Shown one piece after another: positions 26,937 to 36,080 of a stretch of 64,000 bases of DNA. Position numbers and translations under genes: made by a program. Positions within the stretch are counted from its first letter, which is position 1; every line of letters starts with the position of its first letter. This DNA comes from CAWAXW01 sp963786155 (GTDB lineage: Bacteria; Actinomycetota; CADDZG01; WHSQ01). The notes beneath the pieces were generated by a model. The model saw nothing but the letters and a program-made list of their open reading frames with translations, was not told where the DNA came from and ran no database searches. The stretch spans positions 2,108,001 through 2,172,000 of the forward strand of contig CAWAXW010000006.1 of assembly GCA_963786155.1 (NCBI GenBank), given 5' to 3'.

Positions 26937-28173
26937 TTCGGCCCTCCGCGCGTGGACTCAGGTGCGCGATCTCACCCCCGATGATCACGGCCAGCACGTG
27001 GTTGTGGTCGGGCCGGTAGGGAACTTCTTCGAAATCCGGCACATCGAGCACGACGATGTCCGCCCTGTGGCCTTCTGCGATGCGGCCCACGACCCCGTCA
27101 AGGCCCAGCGTGCATGCCGCGTTGACCGTGGACGCTGCAAGGGCCTCGAGTGGTCGCAATCCATAGAGGCGGCAGGCGAGCGCGATCACGAACTGCATCG
27201 ACAGGATCGGCGATGTTCCGGGATTGAGGTCGGTGCCGAGGGCCACGATCGCTCCCTCGTTGACGAGGTTTCGAGCGGGCGGCTTCTTGTTCTGCCGCAG
27301 GGTGAAGGTGGCTCCGGGCAGCAGGACCGCACTCGTGTCCGAGGCGCCAAGATCTCCGGCGGCATCCAGCGAGGTGTGATTCAGGTGGTCGGCGCTGGCG
27401 AATCCCCATCGGGCCGCGAACGAACCCGTCTGCGAGTCTTCGAGCTGGTCCGCGTGCACCCGCATTCGCAACCCGAGGGGCCCGCACGCCTCGGCCAGAC
27501 GCGCTGCATGCTCCAGCGCGAACGCGATCGACTCGACGTAGATGTCGCATGCGGTCGCCAGCCCCTCGCGGGCCACGACCGGCAATAGTTCTTCTGCTGC
27601 TTCCCCCACCCATTCGCCGGGCAGCTTGTCCTCGGGGATGGCGTGAGCGGCGAGACAGGTCGTTACTACGGTTTGCGGGACTGCATCCGCCAGTTTGCGA
27701 GCCAGGCGGAGCTGACGAAGCTCGGCTTCGACACTCAACCCATAGCCGGACTTGGTCTCGAAGGTCGTCGTGCCGTGCTCGAGCATCGACGCCGCTAGAG
27801 CGGTGGAGAAATCGAGCACCTGATCGTCGGGGGCCTCGGACAGCATCTGGGCCGAGCGAAAGATGCCCCCGCGCCGGCCGTGCAGGTCCTCGTAGCGAAC
27901 TCCGGAGAGGCGCGCCGCGTCCTCGTCCGCCCTCCATCCATAGAAGGGCAGGTGCGTGTGGCAGTCGACGAAGCCGGGCACGAGTGTGCAGCCGCTGGCA
28001 TCGAAGACGGCCTCTGCGTCACCTCCGGAATCGATCGAAGCGACCTTGCCGTCGTCACAGACGACGACTGCCCTCTGGAGCACTTCGATGCTCTGCAAGG
28101 CCTCGCCGCGCAACGGCCCGGCTCCGCCGAGCGGAACGATGCTCGCTGCGTCCCTAAGGGCAAGCGTGCTCAC
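26923..28173 (-). CDS. hutI: Imidazolonepropionase
   Basis: 416 residues. Hydrolyses imidazolone propionate to formiminoglutamate, the third step of histidine degradation. Metal ligands in FVDCHTHLPFYG, the HutI-specific TTFETKSGYGLS, AHAIPEDK, RVHADQLED, SADHLNHTS and ALGTDLNPGTSP. The GTG start overlaps the stop of the upstream metallo-hydrolase gene by 4 bp (GTGA), so the two are translationally coupled. Confidence 0.93.
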   Translation of the reverse strand: MSTLALRDAASIVPLGGAGPLRGEALQSIEVLQRAVVVCDDGKVASIDSGGDAEAVFDASGCTLVPGFVDCHTHLPFYGWRADEDAARLSGVRYEDLHGRRGGIFRSAQMLSEAPDDQVLDFSTALAASMLEHGTTTFETKSGYGLSVEAELRQLRLARKLADAVPQTVVTTCLAAHAIPEDKLPGEWVGEAAEELLPVVAREGLATACDIYVESIAFALEHAARLAEACGPLGLRMRVHADQLEDSQTGSFAARWGFASADHLNHTSLDAAGDLGASDTSAVLLPGATFTLRQNKKPPARNLVNEGAIVALGTDLNPGTSPILSMQFVIALACRLYGLRPLEALAASTVNAACTLGLDGVVGRIAEGHRADIVVLDVPDFEEVPYRPDHNHVLAVIIGGEIAHLSPRAEGRITLR

Positions 28174-29198
28174 TCTTGCTCAGCTTGCCTCGCGCGCGAG
28201 ACCTTCCGATACAGGTACCTGCCGTCCTTCTCGATTCGCTCGATCTCCCCCCTCTTTCGCAGATAAGCGAGATGCGCGAGCGCCTCGCCCAGCGCGAGCC
28301 TGCGTTGGAAATTGAGCAGTGTCGTCCCGAAGATCTCGTCCGTGATCTCCCCCGCTGTGTGGGGCTCTCTACGGATCACCTGAAGGATGGAGCCCAGGCG
28401 GCGATCGTGATGTCTGAGGATGACGCGGGCGCGTTCCGCGCCGTCTTCGAAGGGCCGGCCGTGGCCCGGCAGGACAAGGTCGGGGCCGAGCCTCTCGATC
28501 TTTTCGAGCGACGCCATGAAGTCGCCGAGCGGGTCCTCCTCCTCCCACTTCTTGAAGTCGATGTGCGGCGTGATCGCGGGCAAGAGGTGGTCGCCCGAGA
28601 TCAGGATGCGCCCCTCGGGAGCCCATAGGTTGATGTGACCGGGCGAGTGGCCGGGAACGTGCACGATCTCCCAACCACGATCGGACAGCTCGAAGGTCTC
28701 CCCCCCGTCGAGCCAGCTCGTCGCATCCACGACCGAATGAACGAACGGTCGCCAGTCCTCGAACTGCGTGAGCTCGTCGAGCTCGTCGGCGCCTGAGACG
28801 TGACGTTCGAGCATCTCCCTCATCCTGGCGATCGACTCTTGCGGATCGCGGTACATCTCCATCTCGGCATCTGAGTGAGCGTGCATCCAGAGTTCGCAGC
28901 CGCTCGCCTCGATCATGCGTCCGGCCATCCCGTAGTGATCGATGTGAGGGTGCGTAATGATCAAGCGGCCTACCTCTTCGACCCGATGCCCGCAGGCCCC
29001 GATCGCTTCGCGCAGGTCGTCCCAGCCATGGTCTCGTTCGTGGGCCGGAGCGTAGATACCGCTATCGACCAGAGTGAGCGGGTCGCCCTCCAACAGGTAC
29101 GCATTGACCCGGTCGAGTCCCGGGAACGGCAGCGGAAGCACCAGGCGGAAGATGCCCGGCGCCGGTTCGCGCCTGCGGTGGTCGATCGGCTTCGCCAA
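28170..29198 (-). CDS. MBL-fold metallo-hydrolase
   Basis: 342 residues. Metallo-beta-lactamase fold with zinc motif THPHIDHYG (HxHxDH), a His in HVPGHSPGHINLW, an Asp in ISGDHLLP and a His in LPGHGRPF. A C-terminal winged-helix-like extension follows, as in LACTB2-like hydrolases. Substrate unknown; a second related enzyme lies at 62.9-63.9 kb. Overlaps hutI by 4 bp and starts 5 bp after dodecin, suggesting a dodecin-MBL-hutI operon. The TTG start is chosen by position. Confidence 0.85.
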   Translation of the reverse strand: MAKPIDHRRREPAPGIFRLVLPLPFPGLDRVNAYLLEGDPLTLVDSGIYAPAHERDHGWDDLREAIGACGHRVEEVGRLIITHPHIDHYGMAGRMIEASGCELWMHAHSDAEMEMYRDPQESIARMREMLERHVSGADELDELTQFEDWRPFVHSVVDATSWLDGGETFELSDRGWEIVHVPGHSPGHINLWAPEGRILISGDHLLPAITPHIDFKKWEEEDPLGDFMASLEKIERLGPDLVLPGHGRPFEDGAERARVILRHHDRRLGSILQVIRREPHTAGEITDEIFGTTLLNFQRRLALGEALAHLAYLRKRGEIERIEKDGRYLYRKVSRARQAEQE

Positions 29199-29203
29199 GT
29201 TGC

Positions 29204-29413
29204 CTATTCGTGCACGTGTTCTTTGATGATGAACGTGATGCGCACGAGCACTCGGTAGGTGACCTGTCCGTCTTCGATCAGGCCATCGATCCTCTCGACC
29301 TCGAAAGAGGTCAGTCCCCTGAGTGTGAGGCTCGCTCTATGCACGGCCTCGGCCACCGCTTCCTCGATCGTCGGTCCCGTTGCGGTCAGGTCGATCGACT
29401 TCTCGACGCTCAA
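29204..29413 (-). CDS. Dodecin family flavin-binding protein
   Basis: 69 residues. Matches dodecin across its length: SVEKSIDLTATGPTIEEAV, VHRASLTLRG, FEVERIDGLIEDG and a YRVLVRITF strand. Dodecins form 12-mers that store or buffer flavins. TTG 29413 was chosen because AAGGGGG lies 8 nt upstream and the family begins here. An in-frame ATG at 29446 would add eleven residues. A perfect hairpin and T-rich run lie directly before the TTG. Confidence 0.8.
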   Translation of the reverse strand: MSVEKSIDLTATGPTIEEAVAEAVHRASLTLRGLTSFEVERIDGLIEDGQVTYRVLVRITFIIKEHVHE

Positions 29414-29443
29414 AAGGAAAACCCCCTTACTCGGTAAGGGGGT
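29404..29443 (-). promoter_or_regulatory. Hairpin covering the dodecin ribosome-binding site (terminator-like)
   Basis: On the minus strand ACCCCCTTAC/GTAAGGGGGT is a perfect 10-bp stem with a CGA loop (29421-29443), followed at once by TTTTCCTTTTG, whose last TTG is the likely dodecin start. The 3' arm contains the AAGGGGG Shine-Dalgarno. It could be an intrinsic terminator/attenuator, a ribosome-site mask, or both. Confidence 0.6.
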
Positions 29444-29472
29444 CATCCTAGAGGGGAGGGAGGTAGGAGTTC

Positions 29473-29667
29473 TTAAGACTTTTCTATCGGTGAAACAAAG
29501 GTCGGCACCCGATGACAACCGACCGGTGGACGCATCTTGCTCGAGTAGCGCAGAAAGTCTTTGGTCAGGAGGTCACGAGAGATCGCGAGCCACCACTTAA
29601 CTGGAGCAACCTTGACCTCTGCGTTCCTGGGGCCGGACATCCAGCCGCAGGTCCGCTCTACGCTCAT
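29473..29667 (-). CDS. Possible small hypothetical protein upstream of dodecin
   Basis: 64 residues starting MSVERTCGWMSGPRNAEV. The ATG at 29667 has AAAGGTGG 5 nt upstream, which is the main support. No family recognised. It occupies most of the 410-bp gap between dodecin and the MoxR gene and would be followed by the hairpin at 29421-29443. An overlapping plus-strand frame is a weaker alternative. Confidence 0.35.
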   Translation of the reverse strand: MSVERTCGWMSGPRNAEVKVAPVKWWLAISRDLLTKDFLRYSSKMRPPVGCHRVPTFVSPIEKS

Positions 29668-29844
29668 CTCGTCCACCTTTCCCTTCTCTCGGTCTTCACT
29701 TTCGGGGGTCCTATCCATTCGCCTGAAGAAACGGTTCTGCGCACCTGGGGGTGTTCCTGCCCGAACCATCGATCTTTAGGCGGCGGGATGGGTGTCAACG
29801 TTACCTATGTCCGATTTATCACCCAAGATTTTTCGGCGGAGCAC

Positions 29845-29850
29845 TAAGAT
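29845..29850 (+). promoter_or_regulatory. Candidate leaderless -10 box (TAAGAT)
   Basis: TAAGAT, then 6 nt, then ATG 29857. This spacing favours the ATG over the GTG one codon earlier. Confidence 0.55.
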
Positions 29851-29856
29851 TCTGTG

Positions 29857-30723
29857 ATGGAGCAACCACGCTTCGTCGACCTCGCGGAGGTCGGGGCGAA
29901 GCTCGAACAGGCCGGATATCTGTCGAACAGGTCGATCGCGACCGTGGTCTTCCTCGCGGATCGGCTGTCCAAACCGTTGCTTGTGGAAGGCCCCGCGGGC
30001 GTTGGGAAAACGGAGCTTGCGAAAGCGATCGCATCGTCGCTCGAGCTGAAACTCCTACGTTTGCAGTGTTACGAAGGTTTGGACGAGACGAAGACGCTCT
30101 ACGAATGGAACTACCGTAAGCAGCTCCTGCGCATCCAAGCGGGCGAGGGAGAGACGTGGGAACAGCTTTCCGACGACATCTTCTCCGAAGAGTTCCTGCT
30201 CGAGCGGCCCGTGCTGCAGGCGATCCGCTCGGACGAATCCCTGGTGCTGCTGATCGACGAAGTGGACAAGCTCGATCTCGAAGCCGAGGCTCTGTTGCTC
30301 GAGGTCCTATCCGATTGGCAGGTTTCCATCCCCGAGATGGGAACGGTCCGTGCGACCAAGTTGCCACTCGTCGTGCTTACCTCGAACAACTCGCGGGAGT
30401 TGTCCGAAGCGCTCAAGCGACGGTGCCTGTACTTGTTCCTCGATTACCCCGACGTGGAGCGAGAGAAGACGATCGTGCTTCGACGTGTCCCGGAGATCGG
30501 TGAGGCTCTGGCAACCGAGATCGTGCGCATCGTGTCCAGCATCCGGCAGCTCGAGCTGAAGAAGGCTCCCTCGATCGCGGAGACGCTCGATTGGGCCCGC
30601 ACGCTCGTGCATTTGGGGATATCGACCTTGGACGGCGATGTGCTCCGCGACACGATGAGCGTTCTTCTCAAATTCCAAACCGACATCGAGAAGGCCGTGG
30701 AGCATCTCGATCTGACTCGCTGA
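29857..30723 (+). CDS. MoxR-family AAA ATPase
   Basis: 288 residues. Walker A GPAGVGKT near residue 46, Walker B LVLLIDEVDK, sensor LTSNNSRELSEALKRRC with the arginine finger. Most similar to the CoxD/MoxR branch. Such ATPases act with a VWA-domain partner as chaperones for metal-cofactor insertion or complex maturation. The next gene encodes a VWA protein and overlaps by three bases (TGATG), giving a classic pair, but no target enzyme is next to it. Confidence 0.85.
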   Translation: MEQPRFVDLAEVGAKLEQAGYLSNRSIATVVFLADRLSKPLLVEGPAGVGKTELAKAIASSLELKLLRLQCYEGLDETKTLYEWNYRKQLLRIQAGEGETWEQLSDDIFSEEFLLERPVLQAIRSDESLVLLIDEVDKLDLEAEALLLEVLSDWQVSIPEMGTVRATKLPLVVLTSNNSRELSEALKRRCLYLFLDYPDVEREKTIVLRRVPEIGEALATEIVRIVSSIRQLELKKAPSIAETLDWARTLVHLGISTLDGDVLRDTMSVLLKFQTDIEKAVEHLDLTR

Positions 30724-32055
30724 TGCTGGTCAGGCTGGTCGACTTCGTTCACGCGTTACGGGAGGCGGGCATCCCTATCGCGCTCAGCGAGTCCATCGAC
30801 GCCACCAGGGCGCTGGCGCAGATCCCCCTCGACGAGAGCGATCGCTTCCGCGAGGCGCTCGCCGCGACCCTGATCAAGACCGACTCCCACCGTCCCGCGT
30901 TCGATGTCCTCTTTGATCTGTACTTCGCGGTTCAGCGCCCCGGCGACGGGCAGCCCTCCGAGCCTGCGGAGGAGACGGCGGAGGAATTCATGGAGCGACT
31001 CTTTGGAGCGCTCGCATCGGGAGATGGAGGGATGGCCGGCGAGCTCGCGCGCGAGGCGGTGGCTCGATTCGGCCGGGTGGAGAACAGCCCATCGGGCAGC
31101 CTCTACTTCCAGTACCCCGTCTTCCGAGCCGTTGATCTGGATGCCCTGCTCGCCCGCTACGAAGATCCGGCCGGAGTCGACGGCTACTCGGCCCGGGTGC
31201 TGCGAGATGCCTTCGAGGCGCGGGTGCGAGCCTTCCGGGCAGATGTCGAGCGCGACGTAAATCGCCGAGTAGCCCAACGCCGCGGCCCACAGACCGTCGC
31301 TCGCTATGCGGTCCGGCCGCCGCTCGAGGACCTCGACCTCGCGACTGCGGGAGCCGACGAGATCGCCGCGCTGCGCAAAGCCCTACCTCCTCTGGCGCGC
31401 AAGCTCGCAACACGAGTGGCCGCGAGACGGAGACGATCAAACCGGGGCCGTCTGGACCTGAGGCGCACCGTGAGGCACTCGCTGTCGACCGGAGGGGTGC
31501 CGTTCGAGCCCGTCATGCGGAAGAGGGTCCCCCACCGCCCCGAGCTCTTCGTGCTTTGTGACGTTTCGTCTTCTGTGGCTCGGTTCGCGCGCTTCTCCCT
31601 GATGCTGGTCCACGCTCTTTCGGCGCAGTTCTCACGCGTGCGGTCGTTCGCTTTCGTCGACACGATCGACGAGGTGACGCACCTGTTCCAGCACGAAGAC
31701 TTCCTGATCGCCGTCGACCGCATGATCGCGCGAGGCCGAGGTCGTCTGGCTGGACAACCACTCGAACTACGCAACCTCGTTCGAGCGCTTCATGGAGCGC
31801 TATGGGGGCGAGGTCACGGCTCGCACGACCGTCCTGATACTGGGCGACGCTCGCAACAACAATCGGGTCCCAAGGGCCGAGACCCTGAAGGAGCTACATC
31901 ACAAAGCCCACCGCGTCTACTGGCTGAACCCAGAAGCCCTCGCCTACTGGGACTCGGGAGACTCCGCGGCCTCCGACTACGCCCTCTACACCGACGGCAT
32001 GATCGAAGTACGCAACCTTCGCCAACTAGAGGATTTCATAGCCAAGGTGCTCTAG
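30723..32055 (+). CDS. VWA-domain protein, CoxE-like (one frame break)
   Basis: About 444 residues. An N-terminal helical region (DFVHALREAGIPIALSES, typical of CoxE) leads to a VWA domain with the MIDAS motif FVLCDVSSSVARF, followed by VWLDNHSNYATSFERF and TTVLILGDARNNNR. The frame breaks near 31733, where one base is missing before AEVVWLDN. Expected to bind a divalent metal and work with the upstream MoxR ATPase. The cargo protein is unknown. Confidence 0.8.
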
Positions 32056-32081
32056 AGGAACGTTCGACAGTGGCGACAGAA

Positions 32082-32097
32082 AGCCCCAAGGGGGGCT
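32082..32097. terminator. Short hairpin between convergent genes
   Basis: AGCCCC/GGGGCT 6-bp stem with a 4-nt loop between the VWA and glutamate dehydrogenase stops. No clear U-tract, so weak. Confidence 0.35.
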
Positions 32098-32135
32098 GTA
32101 GGGAGTCAGTCGAATGTTGCTCTAGCAGAGCGCTA

Positions 32136-33420
32136 CTAGACGTAGCCTCGTAGTTCTTCGGCGTGGGCTACTCGGTGGACCGCTATGTCGAAAGCTGCGT
32201 CGCGCAGGCTCATCTCTTGCTCGTCGGCCTTCGTGAACACTGCTTGGATCGCGCGGCTCATGCGTTTCTTGAGCTCGAAGTTGACTTGGTCTAGCTCCCA
32301 GCGGAACTGTTGGATGTTCTGAACCCACTCGAAGTAGGACACCGTCACTCCGCCGCAGTTCGCCAGGATGTCGGGCACGATCGTGACGCCGCGTTCGTTC
32401 AAGATGGCGTCGGCGACGGGGGTCGTGGGTCCGTTGGCCGCCTCCAGGACGAGCTTTGCCTTCACATCGACCGCGTTGTTCTCGTTGATGACTCCATCGA
32501 TGGCGGCGGGTACGAGGATGTCACAGGGGAGCTCAATGATCTCTTCGTTAGTGACCTCTTCGCCCTGCGGGTAGCTCGACACCGACAACGCCTCGCGCTG
32601 ATGCGCCAGCACTTTCTCGACGTCTAGTCCCTCGGGGTTGAACGTGCCGCCCGCAACATCGGACACGGCAACGATCTTGGCTCCTTGCTCGGCCGCGAGC
32701 GCGGCCGTCCAGTAGCCGACGTTCCCGAAGCCCTGGATCGCGACGGCGCCGCCCCTGAAATCGATACCTCGGCGCTTTGCCGCTTCGCGCGCGCGAGATC
32801 ACGACCCCGCGTCCCGTCGCTTCTTCACGGCCCGGCGAGCCGCCAAGCTCTACGGGCTTTCCCGTCACGATGCCGGGCGAGTAACCCATCTTCTGGCCGT
32901 ATGCATCCATCATCCAGGCCATCGTCTGAGCGTTGGTGCCCATGTCGGGAGCGGGGATGTCGCGATTGATGCCGATCACGTAGCTGATCATCCCGGTGAA
33001 ACGTCGTGTCAGTCGCTCGAGCTCACCTTTGGACAGCAGGGTCGGCTCACACTGAACGCCGCCCTTGGCCCCACCGAAGGGGACGTCGATCAACGCGTTC
33101 TTCCACGTCATCAAGGCCGCCAGTGCGCGCACCTCGTCGAGATCGGCCGACTCGTGGAACCTAACGCCACCCTTGTAGGGACCCCGAGCACCGTTGTGCT
33201 GGATGCGGTAGCCGCGGAACACCTTCAGGTCCCCGTTGTCCATCCGCACGGGTACCTGCACTCCGAGCTCTCTGTAGGTGCTCGCGAGGACCGCGCGCAT
33301 CTGGTCGGAGAGCTCGAGCCGGTCCGCCGAGTTGTGGAAGAAGTAGGTCGCGGCCTCGAAGGGAGTCATCGAGTCCGAGGGCTCGCGCACTCTGCTCGCC
33401 GTCGCTGCGTCCGTGCTCAT
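32136..33420 (-). CDS. Glutamate dehydrogenase family (Glu/Leu/Phe/Val) (one frame break)
   Basis: About 427 residues. Catalytic-domain motifs GPYKGGVRFH and DVPFGGAKGGV with the active lysines, then RDIPAPDMGTN, and an NAD(P) fold (VAIQGFGNVGYW). Interconverts glutamate and 2-oxoglutarate; close amino-acid dehydrogenases cannot be fully excluded. The frame changes at a (CG)5 tract at 32786-32795, where a slipped base explains the break. The ATG has GAGGGAG upstream. It could take up the glutamate from histidine breakdown. Confidence 0.85.
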
Positions 33421-33453
33421 AGCTCAGCTCCCTCTTAGGGTGTGGAGCCGAGC

Positions 33454-34380
33454 CTACTTGGCGGGAACGATCGCTTCTAGGCCGTCCTCTTCGATCTCTC
33501 GGACGTCTCCTCCGGTCAAGAATGCGCTCGTCGCGTCGTATGCCATCTCGATCAGCCGGCCGGTGAACTCGACCGAGGCGAACGGGACGAAGAAATCGAG
33601 CTGAGGTGTGGGCAGCATGACCAAGCGCACCTTGCCTGCAAACATCTCCTTGTCGAGAGTCAGGCGCTGCGCGCGCGCCAACGTGAACGCATGCAGGAGA
33701 TAGTCCATGGGCCGAGTGAGGGCCCGGCGTTGCAACGAATGGGACGTGGAGTTCATCACGTAGAGGGTTCGCGCACCCATGGTGACGGCGGGGGCGATGG
33801 GAACGTTGTTGGCGACGCCGCCGTCGGTGTACGTGCGACCTTCGATCTCGACCGGCGGGTAAACGCCCGGCATCGCAGCCGAAGCGAGCATGGGTTGGAT
33901 CAGCGGACCCGACGTGAAGACCCGCTCGGCACCCGTCTCAAGGTCGGTCGCGACGACTCCCAGCGGGATCTGCGCGTCTTCGAAGGTGGGGCTGCCGAGC
34001 CGCGACTCGACGATGCGACGTATTCCACTGTTCTCGAACACTCGGTTACCGCGGACGAGCATGCGCGCCCACGAAGCCCGGAAACGACCGCCCGGGAAGA
34101 GATCGTTCTCTTTCAGACCGCGCCAGAGCTGCTCGAGGTGCCAGATGCCGCTGGGCGTCGGGTCGAAAGCGAGGAATGTCGCGTTCATGGCGCCCACCGA
34201 CGTGCCTACTGCCAGCTCGGGCCGGATGTTGTGGTCGAAGAGGGCGCGTAGGGCGCCGATCTGCAGGGCGCCGAGCGGGCCGCCTCCCGAGAACACGAAC
34301 GCGACGCGGTCGCGCTTGCGAGACGAGAGGCGCCGGAGCCACTGGGCTCTTGATGGGTGATGCGTATCGGGTGTGTTCAT
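33454..34380 (-). CDS. Patatin-like phospholipase
   Basis: 308 residues. Glycine-rich oxyanion segment SGGGPLGALQ, nucleophile elbow GTSVGAMNA (GxSxG, Ser about 71), and the catalytic Asp in YTDGGVANNVP. These define bacterial patatin-family lipid acyl hydrolases of the RssA/YlbK type. No signal peptide, so cytoplasmic or membrane-associated. No partner genes nearby suggest a specific substrate. Confidence 0.87.
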   Translation of the reverse strand: MNTPDTHHPSRAQWLRRLSSRKRDRVAFVFSGGGPLGALQIGALRALFDHNIRPELAVGTSVGAMNATFLAFDPTPSGIWHLEQLWRGLKENDLFPGGRFRASWARMLVRGNRVFENSGIRRIVESRLGSPTFEDAQIPLGVVATDLETGAERVFTSGPLIQPMLASAAMPGVYPPVEIEGRTYTDGGVANNVPIAPAVTMGARTLYVMNSTSHSLQRRALTRPMDYLLHAFTLARAQRLTLDKEMFAGKVRLVMLPTPQLDFFVPFASVEFTGRLIEMAYDATSAFLTGGDVREIEEDGLEAIVPAK

Positions 34381-34544
34381 CTAGGTATCTTCATTGGTCA
34401 TCGACGGCGCAAACCGGTACTGAACTGTCGGCTTCCAGACAGTTTCAGCGATCATCCCACGCCGGAGCGCGAAAACCCGGGCTCTCTACACATTGGAAAC
34501 GTGCAAAAGCCGCGGAGGTTGTTCGGCGCTCTGGGACCGGGCGT

Positions 34545-35045
34545 CTAGCGCGAGGCCTTCTTGCGCGCGCTGGCGGCGGTCTTGCGAGCGCTCTTGGTCG
34601 CAGTGGACGAAGTCTTCTTGGCCGTCTTCTGCGCGTTCTTGGCTGCGGCCGCGCTTCGCGCCCGGGCCTGCTTGACGGCCTCGGCACTCTGCTTCGTCAC
34701 CCGCTTAGTCGTTTCCGCGGCCGCCTTCTTGGTCGCGGTGGCGGCTTTCCGCGCCGTGCTCTTGGCCGACTTCACCTCTTTCGACTTGCCCAACGCCTTT
34801 GCGCTCTTGCGAGACTGCTTCAAGGCGGTCTTCCCGAGGTCGACGGCCGCGTCGGCCGCCGCCTTGACTGCGGCTTGGGCGGTCTTGCCGGCCTTCTTGG
34901 CTCGCTTGGCGTCGCGCGTCTTCGACACTTGCTTTGCCGTCTTCTTGGCCGTGACGACCGTTTTGGACGCCGCCTTGCTTACGCTCTTGGCCGCGGCGTT
35001 GAGCTGCTTGCCGGCCTCGGCCCTTGCCTTGCTCTTCTTAGCCAT
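34545..35045 (-). CDS. Lys/Ala-rich histone H1-like protein
   Basis: 166 residues made almost entirely of Lys, Ala, Ser, Thr and Arg, with AAAKSVSKAASK- and KKTAKKTSSTATKSARK-like stretches. It resembles the basic tails of histone H1-like and HupB/HBHA proteins, which bind and compact DNA non-specifically. Low complexity prevents a precise assignment. ATG 35045 has GGAGGTGA 6 nt upstream. It is the last gene of a run with DUF5319, ParA and a zinc ribbon, consistent with a nucleoid role. Confidence 0.7.
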   Translation of the reverse strand: MAKKSKARAEAGKQLNAAAKSVSKAASKTVVTAKKTAKQVSKTRDAKRAKKAGKTAQAAVKAAADAAVDLGKTALKQSRKSAKALGKSKEVKSAKSTARKAATATKKAAAETTKRVTKQSAEAVKQARARSAAAAKNAQKTAKKTSSTATKSARKTAASARKKASR

Positions 35046-35091
35046 AGGGTTCACCTCCGCTGGAGAATCCCAGAATCTACACGCACAGCAC

Positions 35092-35303
35092 CTAGCGCCG
35101 TGGATGTACTCGAAGCCAAGTGCGTTCGCCGCAGGCCGGACAACGGAACCAAGACCAGTGGTAGCGGACGAAAGGCACGTGGAAGTGCACGGGGAACAAC
35201 AGCGCCGCCAGTTCGAGCATGGACACACGCGTTTCCTCGCGACACGAAGAACACTCGACCGTGACCGTCCCCGTGCGACGCTCGGTCGCGCTGTAGAGGG
35301 CAT
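35092..35303 (-). CDS. Small zinc-ribbon protein (probable frame break at the start)
   Basis: About 69 residues. TGTVTVECSSCREETRVS then FRCPACGERTWLRVH give two CxxC knuckles of a zinc ribbon around a hydrophobic middle (LELAALLFPVHFHVPF). This frame has no ATG, GTG or TTG start. ATG 35303 becomes usable if a two-base CG is removed from ACAGCGCGACC, giving MPSTATERRTG. Conserved small ribbon of unknown function, 27 bp after parA. Confidence 0.55.
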
Positions 35304-35330
35304 AGCGATCGCTTCGTTGCTGGTTGGTAG

Positions 35331-36080
35331 CTATTTGTTCTCCAAGGTCGCGGCTATGACTCGGTAGGCTTCCGAGCCCTGGTGGTTCGGAGCGTAGGAC
35401 AGGATCGAGCGACCGGCCTGGGCCGCTTCCGCGAACCGGATCGATCTTTTGACCGGAGGCTCCAGGAGGCTGATGCCATAACGCTTGGTCACATCGCCGA
35501 GCACTTCCTGGGCGTGGCGAGTTCGCCCGTCGAACATGGTCGCAATCAATCCGACGACCTCGAGATTCGGGTTCGTGAAATGTCTGATGTCGTTGAGCGT
35601 ATCGATCAGTTGGCCGACCCCACGATGCGACAACGCCTCGGCTTGCAGCGGAACGACCACCTCCGGGGCGGCCGTCAGTCCGTTGATAGTGAGGATCCCG
35701 AGCGACGGAGGGCAATCGATGAATACGTAGTCGTAGGTTCGTTCGACATCGCGCAACGCGCGTTGCAACGCATACTCCCGGCCGGTCTTCGCAAGAAGGA
35801 TCGCTTCCGCCCCTGCGAGGTCGATGTTCGAGGGGACGAGATCAACTTCCCGCTGGATCACGACCTTTTCGAGGGGCAGCCGCCGGACGAGAACGTCGTT
35901 AACCGTCTCGTCGAGCGAATCGGGGTCCACGCCGAGCGAGTACGTGAGCGCTCCCTGGGGATCGAGGTCGACGGCCAGGACCCTTCGGCCGCGCTCGGCC
36001 ATTGCGGCCGCAAGCGCGAGCGTGGTTGTCGTCTTGGCCACTCCCCCTTTTTGGTTGGCGAGTGCGACGACCCGGCTCAT
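35331..36080 (-). CDS. ParA/Soj-type ATPase
   Basis: 249 residues. Deviant Walker A NQKGGVAKTTTTLAL at the N-terminus, Walker A' DLDPQGALTYSLG, Walker B YVFIDCPPSLGILT. Chromosome- or plasmid-type ParA that binds DNA and forms ATP-dependent gradients. No parB gene or parS-like sites are visible, so it may position another cargo. The ATG overlaps the stop of the DUF5319 gene (ATGA), so the two are translated together. Confidence 0.87.
   Translation of the reverse strand: MSRVVALANQKGGVAKTTTTLALAAAMAERGRRVLAVDLDPQGALTYSLGVDPDSLDETVNDVLVRRLPLEKVVIQREVDLVPSNIDLAGAEAILLAKTGREYALQRALRDVERTYDYVFIDCPPSLGILTINGLTAAPEVVVPLQAEALSHRGVGQLIDTLNDIRHFTNPNLEVVGLIATMFDGRTRHAQEVLGDVTKRYGISLLEPPVKRSIRFAEAAQAGRSILSYAPNHQGSEAYRVIAATLENK

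Noticed and set aside
29512..29847. Plus-strand 111-codon frame upstream of the MoxR gene
   Set aside because: No ribosome site, no recognisable protein character, and the minus-strand frame has a better Shine-Dalgarno.
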